Shown here: in pieces, positions 9,532 to 17,083 of the stretch | Position numbering within the stretch: the first letter of the stretch is position 1 | Layout: every line of letters starts with the position of its first letter | DNA from: Martinezella rhizogenes | GTDB lineage: Bacteria; Pseudomonadota; Alphaproteobacteria; Rhizobiales; Rhizobiaceae | Direction: 5' to 3' | DNA: 64,000 nt | Assembly: GCF_027460065.1 (NCBI RefSeq) | Contig: NZ_JAPYZZ010000004.1 | Location: 205,812-269,811 of the forward strand | Made by a program: the position numbers and the translations under genes | Notes under the pieces: model-generated | Databases searched by the model: none | What the model saw: the letters and a program-made list of their open reading frames with translations, nothing else | What the model was told of the DNA's origin: nothing

Positions 9532-10671
9532 CTAGGCGGCCAATGCCCCGCGAACGCAATTGCGCCCTTCGGTCTTTGCCCGGTAAAGCGCGCGATCCGC
9601 CATTTCGGCAAGCATCAGGAGATCGCAGCCTACATCACCGCTCGCGGCGACGCCGATGCTGATCGTCACGCCGACCCGCAAACCGCCGCAATCCACCTCC
9701 GTCACCGCGACCGCGTCGCGAATGCGTTCGCCGATCATGCAGGCCTTATGCACGCCGGCACCGGGCAGGAAAATGATGAATTCCTCGCCGCCGTACCGCG
9801 CCAGAACATCGCCGCCACGGATGCTGCCGCCGATGCGCCTTGCCACTTCCTGCAACACGCTGTCGCCGACGGCATGGCCGAAACGGTCATTGATCGACTT
9901 GAAGTGATCAATATCAAGCAACATGGCCGCATCAGCGGGATCGGGGGCCGCAGGCATGGTCTGGAAGAAGAAACGCCGGTTCTTGACGCCCGTCAGCGGA
10001 TCCGTATTCGCCAGAACCAGCAATTTCCGTTCGGATCGCTCCGCCACCAGCATCATCACGAAGAGCGCGATGGCGAAATTCAGCATGATGATGAAGAAGA
10101 ACGCATTGACCAGATCGATGCTGGCGAAACCCGGAAAAAGTACGCTTTTCATCACCGCGAGCGATATCAGACCGGAGATGCCGGTAATGACACCAAGCGC
10201 CACTCGGGAAAGAAGCGGCTCTTTCCGCCACCGGGCAAAAAGCACGCCCGCCCCGCCAAGATAGGCCAGAGCCGCACAGCCATTAAACAGCGCCGCGCGA
10301 AACGCATTGTTGTCGGCCACCTGCAGCGCAACGCCAATCGCCAGTACGGCGATAAGACAGGTGAACAATATGGTTTTGCGATTGACGACGCGTCCGTCGC
10401 TCAACGTCTTCAGCCCGAGCCAGATCAGCACATATCCTGCGATACCGAACAGAACGCTGCCAAGCTGCCACAGAGCCGGCGACAATATCTTCCATTCGCC
10501 GTAACCGGCAAGCGTGGAGCCAACCGTCATCGCCGCGAAACCCGCCGCAAGCGGAACGGGACCGGGCAAACCGCGATTACTCATCTTCAGGTAGATAAAA
10601 CTCAACAGCCCAACGATGTAAGAACATTTTTGCATCAGTATGACTGTTGTAAGGTCAAGTTCACCCAGCAT
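9532..10671 (-). CDS. Membrane diguanylate cyclase (GGDEF)
   Basis: A 379-residue protein. About six to seven membrane helices occupy residues 1-210, followed by a GGDEF domain with LTGVKNRRFFFQ, DIDHFKSINDRFGHAVGD and the active-site motif GGEEF near residue 290. The catalytic motif is intact, so it should make c-di-GMP from two GTP. An RxxD inhibitory site is not obvious upstream of GGEEF. ATG 10671 (MLGELDL) was chosen; an upstream start at 10776 would add 35 residues from AT-rich sequence. It follows, on the same strand, the UdgX gene but with a 151-bp AT-rich gap. Confidence 0.9.
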   Translation of the reverse strand: MLGELDLTTVILMQKCSYIVGLLSFIYLKMSNRGLPGPVPLAAGFAAMTVGSTLAGYGEWKILSPALWQLGSVLFGIAGYVLIWLGLKTLSDGRVVNRKTILFTCLIAVLAIGVALQVADNNAFRAALFNGCAALAYLGGAGVLFARWRKEPLLSRVALGVITGISGLISLAVMKSVLFPGFASIDLVNAFFFIIMLNFAIALFVMMLVAERSERKLLVLANTDPLTGVKNRRFFFQTMPAAPDPADAAMLLDIDHFKSINDRFGHAVGDSVLQEVARRIGGSIRGGDVLARYGGEEFIIFLPGAGVHKACMIGERIRDAVAVTEVDCGGLRVGVTISIGVAASGDVGCDLLMLAEMADRALYRAKTEGRNCVRGALAA

Positions 10672-10822
10672 AATATGCCCATACGGTAAATAAATTTTGG
10701 AAAACTTATTATAATATGGAGATAAAATTTCAATAAAAATAACAGATAAACAATCCGTAAAAAGTATTATTGACAATCAAAATCCACATTCAAAGTAACT
10801 CCACAATACATAAAATAATATA
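10672..10822. other. AT-rich intergenic gap
   Basis: This 151-bp stretch is far richer in A and T than its surroundings (runs such as AATAATATATTAG). It must hold the promoter of the diguanylate cyclase gene. No convincing -35/-10 pair or hairpin terminator for the UdgX gene was singled out. Confidence 0.4.
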
Positions 10823-12268
10823 TTAGAATTGCCTTATTATTTCCATGTCCGCCCGGAAGCGTGCCGTTTCCGCCTCTTTCGCCCCGATATCGGCAAGGCG
10901 CAGGAGATAAGACGGATGCACGGTGACCAAAAGCGTCCGGCCCTCCTCCATCGGCAAAGGACGCCCGCGGATTTCGGTAACCTTCTCCTTGACGCCCGTC
11001 AGCGCATAAAGCGCGGTTGCGCCCATGGCAACGATCAGTTTCGGCCGGACGAGCGCAATTTCATGGTCAAGCCACCAGCGACATTGTTCCACCTCTCCCG
11101 CATTCGGCCGCTGATGGATGCGCCTCTTGCCACGCGTCTCATATTTGAAGTGCTTGACGGCATTGGTGACGTAGAGCTTTTTACGCTCGACGCCGATCTC
11201 ACTGAGAGTCCGATCAAAAAGCTGGCCCGCCGGGCCTATGAAGGGCTTGCCGGCGAGGTCTTCGTGATCACCGGGCTGTTCGCCGACGATCATGATATCA
11301 GCATCTTTACGCCCCTCCCCGAAAACCGTCTGCGTGGCCTTGCAATGCAGGGGACAGCGGGTGCATTGGCCAGCCTCCCGCGCCAGCGATTGAAGCGCAT
11401 CGTCCGACACGGGTGGCGGCGTCTCGCGCGCAGACGCTGCGGCCTGCAGGCGATGGTGGAAGGGTTGCGGCTGGCTTGCCGCCCTGGCCGCCATCTCCAG
11501 CACCCGCGCTTCCGCCCCCAGAACGAGACCGGGTATGAGGTCCGCTTCCGGCAGGTTTTTCCAGTATTTTTTCGGCATCTCCGCCGTCATGGCCTTGATC
11601 TTCAGGCGCGCCGGATTGAAAATATTGGCGTAATAGGTCCGCCAGAGTTCATCCGTCTCATCCGTCAGATTGGGTTTTACCGCCGCTTCCCGCGAGGTCT
11701 GCAGCACATTTCCGTCCCACCGCGCGGACCCCTTCGGCGTCGCGATCAGCCAGTCCATATCGGTAAACCGACGCTGAAAGAATGCCGCCGTCCGCTCGAC
11801 GATGAAATGATCTGGCTCGAACCAGGCAATAAACCGCCGACGCCCGCCCTGCCCCTGCGGCAGGGGCACTTCCTTGAACCGAACGAAGGCCGTCATCTTG
11901 TGACAATCGCGGCGCACGGATTTCTCCAGCAACCGCGCCTCGGCAACGTCAGGATCGGACTTGAACTGCAACAGGGCGCGATCGCGCCTCAGACGCCATA
12001 ATAGCCGATAAAGCAGTGCGAAGCGGCCGGGATCGCTGTGACAGATGATTGCCTGCGCCAGTGCGATGAAGGAGGCGGGGACGGAAACCTGCCCGTCCCC
12101 GGCAGCGACCACAGGCAACGGCTCACCCGCAAAGTCCAGAAGCCCCGCCTCGTCATCCGCCCGCCGCCAGTCAATCATGTCAGGCCTGACATCGGCGGCA
12201 AGGGCTGCGCGCGCGGCGTCGCGCCACTCGCCGAAATCACCCCGCCCCTCAAGAACCGGGCCATACAT
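10823..12268 (-). CDS. udgX: DUF4130-UdgX fusion: uracil-DNA crosslinking glycosylase family
   Basis: A 481-residue two-part protein. Residues 1 to about 270 match the DUF4130 type 'probable DNA metabolism' domain; residues about 295-481 are a family 4-like uracil-DNA glycosylase fold with an iron-sulfur cysteine pattern (CTRCPLHC), the GEQPGDHEDLAGKPFIGPAG motif, and the loop GKRRIHQRPN. KRRIH is the signature of UdgX, which in Mycobacterium smegmatis forms a covalent bond between its loop histidine and the abasic sugar after removing uracil. The histidine is present (near residue 385), so the same chemistry is expected. Its ATG overlaps the stop of the upstream radical SAM gene (TGATG), implying translational coupling and an operon under the SOS box at 13507-13521. 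Confidence 0.9.
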   Translation of the reverse strand: MYGPVLEGRGDFGEWRDAARAALAADVRPDMIDWRRADDEAGLLDFAGEPLPVVAAGDGQVSVPASFIALAQAIICHSDPGRFALLYRLLWRLRRDRALLQFKSDPDVAEARLLEKSVRRDCHKMTAFVRFKEVPLPQGQGGRRRFIAWFEPDHFIVERTAAFFQRRFTDMDWLIATPKGSARWDGNVLQTSREAAVKPNLTDETDELWRTYYANIFNPARLKIKAMTAEMPKKYWKNLPEADLIPGLVLGAEARVLEMAARAASQPQPFHHRLQAAASARETPPPVSDDALQSLAREAGQCTRCPLHCKATQTVFGEGRKDADIMIVGEQPGDHEDLAGKPFIGPAGQLFDRTLSEIGVERKKLYVTNAVKHFKYETRGKRRIHQRPNAGEVEQCRWWLDHEIALVRPKLIVAMGATALYALTGVKEKVTEIRGRPLPMEEGRTLLVTVHPSYLLRLADIGAKEAETARFRADMEIIRQF

Positions 12269-13500
12269 CAGAGTAGCGACAATTGTTCGGGCTGCGGCGC
12301 AAACATCGCCCGGAGATCCGGCCGCTCGGTCAACTTGCCCGGCGTCCAGCCGTCAGCCACAACGAAGGCCTTGACCTTTTTTAGCGACACACCGAAACGC
12401 GCCAAATCTTCCAGCCGCAGACGCCGAAACCTGCGGGAAGACAGAATGGAGGCCACGGTCTTCGTGCCGAATCCGGGCACCCGCAGCAGCATTTCCCGAT
12501 CCGCCACATTGACGTCCACCGGAAACCGGTCGCGCTGTTTCAGCGCCCAGGCGAGCTTCGGATCGATATCGAGATCGAGCATGCCGTCGCCACCGATTGC
12601 CGTTATCTCGCCGATGTCGAAACCATAAAAACGATAAAGCCAGTCCGCCTGGTAAAGCCGGTGCTCGCGCATCAGCGGCGGCTTGATGAGCGGCAGGTTT
12701 TTCGATGAATCCGGAATGGGGCTGAAAGCGGAATAATAAACGCGACGCAGACCGTAACTGCCATAAAGCCGGGCGCTGGTGGAGAGAATGGTGCTATCAT
12801 CAGCGCCATCCGCCCCCACGATCATCTGCGTGCTCTGGCCGGCCGGCGCAAAACGCTTCGTCCTTCGCGTTCTGACCGTCGGCTCCCCCGCCTCCTCGAT
12901 TTTCAGGCGGATATCCGCCATGGATCGGCGAATATTGGCGGGCTGCTTTTCCGGCGCAAAACGGCTGACACCGCTATCGGTCGGCAACTCGATATTGATC
13001 GACAGGCGATCAGCATAAAGCCCCGCCTCCTCGATGAGCCTGGGCGACGCTTCAGGTATGGATTTCAGGTGGATATAACCTCGAAAACCATGGGTGACGC
13101 GCAGTTCTCGCGCCACGCGCACCATCTCTTCCATCGTATGATCGGAGGACCTGATAATGCCGGAGGACAGGAACAGCCCCTCGATATAGTTGCGCCGGTA
13201 AAATTCCAGTGTCAGCCACACCACCTCTTCGGCGGTGAACCGCGCCCGCTCCACATTGCTGGATGAGCGGTTGATACAATAGGCGCAATCATAGATGCAG
13301 AAATTGGTGAGCAGGATTTTCAGCAGCGAAATGCAGCGCCCGTCCGGCGCATAGGCGTGGCAGATGCCCGACCCTTCCGTGGAGCCCAATCCGCCCGATG
13401 CTGCGGAGTTGCGTTTCACCGTACCGCTCGATGCGCAGGATGCGTCATACTTGGCCGCGTCGGAGAGAATGGCCAGCCTTTGCCTGATCGACTTCTTCAT
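12268..13500 (-). CDS. Radical SAM DNA modification/repair protein linked to UdgX
   Basis: A 410-residue radical SAM enzyme of the family annotated as putative DNA modification/repair, which co-occurs with UdgX-type glycosylases. The motif CIYDCAYC (CxxxCxxC) near residue 70 would bind a 4Fe-4S cluster; AAKYDASCASSG near the N-terminus is characteristic; the C-terminus has a helix-hairpin-helix (RVPGFGTKTVASI) suited to DNA binding. The reaction is unknown. I start at ATG 13500 (MKKSIRQ) because a LexA-type operator and -10 lie at 13507-13521, leaving no room for translation from the in-frame ATG at 13524. Confidence 0.88.
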   Translation of the reverse strand: MKKSIRQRLAILSDAAKYDASCASSGTVKRNSAASGGLGSTEGSGICHAYAPDGRCISLLKILLTNFCIYDCAYCINRSSSNVERARFTAEEVVWLTLEFYRRNYIEGLFLSSGIIRSSDHTMEEMVRVARELRVTHGFRGYIHLKSIPEASPRLIEEAGLYADRLSINIELPTDSGVSRFAPEKQPANIRRSMADIRLKIEEAGEPTVRTRRTKRFAPAGQSTQMIVGADGADDSTILSTSARLYGSYGLRRVYYSAFSPIPDSSKNLPLIKPPLMREHRLYQADWLYRFYGFDIGEITAIGGDGMLDLDIDPKLAWALKQRDRFPVDVNVADREMLLRVPGFGTKTVASILSSRRFRRLRLEDLARFGVSLKKVKAFVVADGWTPGKLTERPDLRAMFAPQPEQLSLL

Positions 13501-13506
13501 GGTTAT

Positions 13507-13521
13507 GTTCACTATATGTTC
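13507..13521 (-). promoter_or_regulatory. SOS (LexA) box on the radical SAM-UdgX operon promoter
   Basis: GTTC at 13507-13510, seven bases (ACTATAT), then GTTC at 13518-13521: an exact match to the alphaproteobacterial LexA site GTTC-N7-GTTC. On the minus strand a TTGACA -35 (13537-13532) is followed by TATAGT (13516-13511, 15-nt spacer), so the box covers the -10. The predicted start of transcription is about 4-5 nt before ATG 13500, giving a nearly leaderless mRNA. Confidence 0.85.
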
Positions 13522-13644
13522 CATCGAAGAATGTCAATATTGTAAATTAAGCCATTGATTAATTAGGAAAATATCCTTGCCTCAAATTTGCTGGCATTTC
13601 GCTGTCGTCTTCTGATATAGTCGGCTCAGTTATGATTTTGGCAT

Positions 13645-13679
13645 GGTTCCGGAGTTCCTCTCCGGAACCTGTTTCTTTT
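13645..13679 (+). terminator. Terminator-like hairpin in the greA leader
   Basis: GGTTCCGGAG (13645-13654), loop TTCCT, CTCCGGAACC (13660-13669), then a T-rich tract TGTTTCTTTTT. It lies 43 nt before the greA start and downstream of a GATATAG -10-like sequence near 13614-13620. It could end transcription early, giving a short leader RNA, with greA as read-through product. It is not well placed to end another gene because the upstream operon runs the other way. Confidence 0.72.
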
Positions 13680-13721
13680 TGTGTCTGCAAGTAAAGCGAC
13701 CGGAATACGAAGGATAAAAAA

Positions 13722-14198
13722 ATGGTAGAAAAAGTACCGATGACTCAGGGTGGATTCGTCAAGCTGCAGGAGGAGCTGCGCTTTCGCCAGCAGGAGGAAC
13801 GTCCCCGTATCATCGAGGCAATTGCGGAAGCGCGCGCCCATGGCGACCTTTCGGAAAATGCCGAGTACCATGCTGCCAAGGAAGCACAGAGCCACAATGA
13901 AGGCCGCATCACCGAGCTCGAAGACCTGACCGCGCGCGCGGAAGTCATCGATCTCTCCAAAATGTCCGGTTCCAAGATCAAGTTCGGCGCCACCGTCAAG
14001 CTGGTCGATGAAGACAGCGACGAGGAAAAGACCTACCAGATCGTCGGCGATCAGGAAGCCGATGTGAAGGCAGGCCGCATTTCCATCTCCTCGCCCATCG
14101 CCCGTGCCCTCATCGGCAAGGAAGTCGGCGACAGCATCGAAGTCAACGCGCCTGGTGGTGCCAAGGGTTACGAGATTCTCGCGGTTCAGTGGGGCTGA
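13722..14198 (+). CDS. greA: Transcription elongation factor GreA
   Basis: GreA rescues backtracked RNA polymerase by stimulating transcript cleavage. The 158-residue protein shows the N-terminal coiled coil ([17 protein letters not shown]) with the acidic tip [14 protein letters not shown] and the C-terminal FKBP-like domain ([25 protein letters not shown]), full family length. ATG 13722 follows CGAAGGATAAAAA. It is followed by a core LPS glycosyltransferase gene, an arrangement known from the Sinorhizobium meliloti lpsB region. A hairpin in the leader suggests attenuation. Confidence 0.97.
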   Translation: MVEKVPMTQGGFVKLQEELRFRQQEERPRIIEAIAEARAHGDLSENAEYHAAKEAQSHNEGRITELEDLTARAEVIDLSKMSGSKIKFGATVKLVDEDSDEEKTYQIVGDQEADVKAGRISISSPIARALIGKEVGDSIEVNAPGGAKGYEILAVQWG

Positions 14199-14280
14199 TT
14201 GCCCTGATGCGATTGCGCCCCAGCGGGCGCAATCGCATTTTGACGAATCGATTCTTTAGCCGCAAAGACGGAAGCCCATC

Positions 14281-15336
14281 TTGTCCCACGTCAGTCTGAA
14301 AGATGTGCAGGTACTCGCGCCGAACTTCAAGCGCAGGCTTTCCGGCGTCACCTCCACCATCGTTCAGCTCATTCCGGTGCAGAACCGGCTGGGGCAGAAG
14401 GTGGCCACCATCGGCCCCGGCCTGCCGCCGCATCTGCCGCATGTGCGCTTCCGCGACCTGTGGCGGCTCTGGCAAAACGGTCCCTCTGGTGGCCCGCGCA
14501 TCTGGCATGCCCGCCGCAATCTGGAAATGCTGCCGGGCATTGTCATGCGGGACGTTCTGCGCATGAAGGTGAAGCTGCTCTTCACCTCGGCTGCGCAAAG
14601 ACGGCATTCCGCTTACACTCGTTTTCTGATTTCGAAGATGGATGCGGTGGTTGCGACCAGCACCCGCTCCGGCTCGTTCCTCGAAGTGCCGCATCGCGTC
14701 GTCATGCATGGCGTCGATACCGAGCTGTTCCACCCCGCCACCGGCCCCGAGGATACAATCGCTGCAACCGGCCTGCCGGGACAGCACCTGATCGGCTGCT
14801 TCGGGCGGGTGCGCCACCAGAAGGGCACCGATCTCTTCGTACGCGCCATGATCGAGCTTCTGCCCCACTACCCGCAGTGGACCGCCGTCGTTTCCGGCCG
14901 CGTGACCGCGGAACACAAGACCTTCGGTGATGCGCTCGAGGCCGATGTCGCTGCAGCCGGCCTTGCCGACCGAATCGTCTTTCAGGGTGAGGTTGACGAC
15001 ATCAAGCCCTGGTATCGGCGGCTGACGCTTTATGTCGCCCCATCCCGTAACGAAGGCTTCGGCTTAACACCGCTCGAAGCCATGGCCTCGGAGACGGCCG
15101 TTGTCGCCAGCAATGCCGGCGCCTATGAGGAAATGATCGTCACTGGCGAAACCGGGTCGGTTGTCGATGCGGGTGACTACGCCTCACTCAGAGATGCGAT
15201 AAAGACCTATCTCGCCGATCCTGCTTTGGCCAAAGCCCATGCAAGGGCCGGACTTGAGCATGTGCGCAGCACTTTTCCGCTGGAAAAAGAAGCAACGTGC
15301 CTCGGTGAAGTCTATGAGGCATTGCAGCGGGGTTGA
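14281..15336 (+). CDS. lpsB: LPS core glycosyltransferase (LpsB/LpcC type)
   Basis: A 351-residue GT4-family, GT-B fold glycosyltransferase. Diagnostic parts are the N-terminal LAPNFKRRLSGVTSTIV, the VVMHGVDTELFHP and FGRVRHQKGTDLFV motifs, and the C-terminal EX7E-type donor site (PSRNEGFGLTPLEAMA). Length, sequence character and the greA neighbour fit rhizobial LpsB/LpcC, the mannosyltransferase acting on the Kdo-lipid A acceptor in LPS core assembly; the sugar is inferred from the family. The start is TTG at 14281, with GGAAGCCC upstream. In S. meliloti lpsE, lpsD and lpsC separate this gene from lrp; here lrp follows at once. Confidence 0.85.
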   Translation: MSHVSLKDVQVLAPNFKRRLSGVTSTIVQLIPVQNRLGQKVATIGPGLPPHLPHVRFRDLWRLWQNGPSGGPRIWHARRNLEMLPGIVMRDVLRMKVKLLFTSAAQRRHSAYTRFLISKMDAVVATSTRSGSFLEVPHRVVMHGVDTELFHPATGPEDTIAATGLPGQHLIGCFGRVRHQKGTDLFVRAMIELLPHYPQWTAVVSGRVTAEHKTFGDALEADVAAAGLADRIVFQGEVDDIKPWYRRLTLYVAPSRNEGFGLTPLEAMASETAVVASNAGAYEEMIVTGETGSVVDAGDYASLRDAIKTYLADPALAKAHARAGLEHVRSTFPLEKEATCLGEVYEALQRG

Positions 15337-15366
15337 TGCCCCCGAAATCGACTAAAAGCCGGCTGA

Positions 15367-15834
15367 TCAGATTTCCACGAGACCGACACGCTTGACCTGA
15401 CGAATGGTCAACATGGTGCGCACCGTATCGACATTCTCATCCGCCGTCAGAACCTCGATGACGAAATCCTGAAATTCCGTCAGGTTCTTCGCGACGCAAT
15501 GCAGCAGGAAATCGCTCTCGCCTGAGACCATCCAGGCTTGCCGCACCAGCGACCATCCGGCCGTTGCCGCCGCAAAGGCCTTCAGATTACTGTCCGACTG
15601 GCGCTTGAGACCGATCATGCAGAAGGCGACGAGGTCGAAACCAAGCTTCGGCGCGTTCAACATGGCGTGATAACCCTGGATCACGTCAGCTTCTTCCAGC
15701 TTGCGGACACGCCTCAGGCATGGCGGTGCGGAAATGCCGACCCTTTCGGCCAGCTCCACATTGGTCATGCGCCCGTCGCGCTGCAATTCGCGCAGGATTT
15801 TCAGATCGATGGCATCGAGTTCGACGCTGGTCAC
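15367..15834 (-). CDS. lrp: Lrp/AsnC-family transcriptional regulator
   Basis: A 155-residue Lrp-type regulator with an N-terminal winged helix (LDAIDLKILRELQRDGRMTN, VELAERVGISAPPCLRRVRKLEE) and a C-terminal RAM/effector domain (SGESDFLLHCVAKNL). GTG at 15834 is preferred, with GAGGTACTTCTCC before it; the longer reading to 15957 adds 41 residues foreign to the family. It is convergent with the LPS glycosyltransferase and divergent from trxB. In rhizobia the trxB-adjacent Lrp is conserved, but its targets here are unknown. Confidence 0.88.
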   Translation of the reverse strand: MTSVELDAIDLKILRELQRDGRMTNVELAERVGISAPPCLRRVRKLEEADVIQGYHAMLNAPKLGFDLVAFCMIGLKRQSDSNLKAFAAATAGWSLVRQAWMVSGESDFLLHCVAKNLTEFQDFVIEVLTADENVDTVRTMLTIRQVKRVGLVEI

Positions 15835-15965
15835 GGAGAAGTACCTCGTTAAGCTGGAGAACTTCCTTGTACTATCAGGCGCAGGATTCGCAACATTATG
15901 CCACCGCCCGGTCACAAAATTGCGCGCGCATCCACAACTGCCTTGTTGGTAACGCAAGGCTGCCC

Positions 15966-15994
15966 TTGAATAAAGACACTAGACAACCTTAAAT
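15966..15994 (+). promoter_or_regulatory. Putative trxB promoter
   Basis: TTGAAT (15966-15971), a 17-nt spacer, and TTAAAT (15989-15994) give a reasonable sigma-70 type promoter about 95 nt before trxB. The divergent lrp start lies 130 bp away. Confidence 0.5.
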
Positions 15995-16090
15995 ACCGGG
16001 CAACGAAGGGGTTGCGACCTGTCCGCCGTCTTGCGGCTGGATGGCTTTGCTGCCGAAAGGCCCCGCTGCTGAAAAAAAAGGAATCTTTCC

Positions 16091-17065
16091 ATGTCTGCCC
16101 GCCACACGAAGGTATTGATCATTGGCTCCGGTCCCGCCGGTTATACCGCGGCGATCTACGCGGCCCGCGCAATGCTGAAACCCGTGCTGATCGCCGGGAT
16201 GGAACAGGGTGGCCAGCTGATGATCACCACCGATGTCGAAAACTATCCGGGCTTCGCCGATCCGATCCAGGGCCCCTGGCTGATGGACCAGATGCTGAAG
16301 CAGGCAACCCATGTGGGCGCGGAAATCGTCAGCGACCTCGTGACCGAAGTTGAAACCAACGTGCGGCCTTTCGTGGTCAAAACCGATTCCGGCCAGGTCT
16401 GGACCGCCGACACGCTGATCATCGCCACCGGCGCCAAGGCCAAGTGGCTCGGCATCGAGAGCGAACAGCATTTCCAGGGCTTCGGCGTCTCCGCCTGCGC
16501 CACCTGCGACGGGTTCTTTTACCGCAACAAGGATGTGATCGTGGTCGGCGGCGGCAACTCCGCCGTGGAAGAGGCGCTCTATCTCGCGCATATCGCCAAA
16601 TCGGTCACCGTCGTGCACCGCCGCGACAGCTTCCGTTCGGAAAAAATCCTGCAGGAACGGCTGTTCGCCAAGGAAAATGTCAAGATCCTCTGGAATACGG
16701 AAATCGCCGAAATCACCGGCGCACCGGCAAAGCCGCCGATGCCGCCTTCCGTTTCCGGCGTAAGGCTGCGTGACACCAAGACTGGTGTGATCAGCGACAC
16801 GCCCATTGACGGCGTCTTCGTTGCCATCGGCCACGCCCCGGCGGTCGAACTGTTCAAAGGCAAGGTGAAGCTGAAAGATAACGGCTACATGTGGACCGCT
16901 CCCGATTCCACCGCAACCGACGTGGAAGGTATTTTCGCGGCCGGTGACGTTACCGACGACATTTACCGCCAGGCAATTACCGCCGCCGGCATGGGCTGCA
17001 TGGCCGCGCTCGAGGCCGAACGTTATCTCACCGCGCAACAACCGCTTGCTGTCGCAGCGGAATAA
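16091..17065 (+). CDS. trxB: Thioredoxin reductase
   Basis: Flavoprotein that moves electrons from NADPH through FAD and a redox disulfide to thioredoxin. At 324 residues it is full length: FAD-binding IIGSGPAGYTAAIYA near residue 9, the catalytic SACATCDGFFY with Cys137 and Cys140, NADPH-binding VVGGGNSAVEEA, and the C-terminal EGIFAAGDVTDDIYRQAITAAGMG. ATG 16091 follows AAAAGGAATC. It is 18 nt from the LysR gene downstream, the conserved trxB-lsrB pairing of Rhizobiales. Confidence 0.97.
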   Translation: MSARHTKVLIIGSGPAGYTAAIYAARAMLKPVLIAGMEQGGQLMITTDVENYPGFADPIQGPWLMDQMLKQATHVGAEIVSDLVTEVETNVRPFVVKTDSGQVWTADTLIIATGAKAKWLGIESEQHFQGFGVSACATCDGFFYRNKDVIVVGGGNSAVEEALYLAHIAKSVTVVHRRDSFRSEKILQERLFAKENVKILWNTEIAEITGAPAKPPMPPSVSGVRLRDTKTGVISDTPIDGVFVAIGHAPAVELFKGKVKLKDNGYMWTAPDSTATDVEGIFAAGDVTDDIYRQAITAAGMGCMAALEAERYLTAQQPLAVAAE

Positions 17066-17083
17066 CCGAAAGGCAGGATAGGC

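Noticed and set aside
9457-10689. A 410-codon plus-strand frame
   Set aside because: Antisense to the diguanylate cyclase, which has intact GGDEF motifs; the frame has the composition of a shadow.
13547-13562. A TTAA...TTAA pair between the radical SAM gene and greA
   Set aside because: The spacer is eight bases, so it does not match the CtrA consensus.
13645-13658. A second GTTC-like repeat near greA (GGTTCCGGAGTTCC)
   Set aside because: The spacing between GTTC units is four, not seven; it is part of the terminator-like stem.
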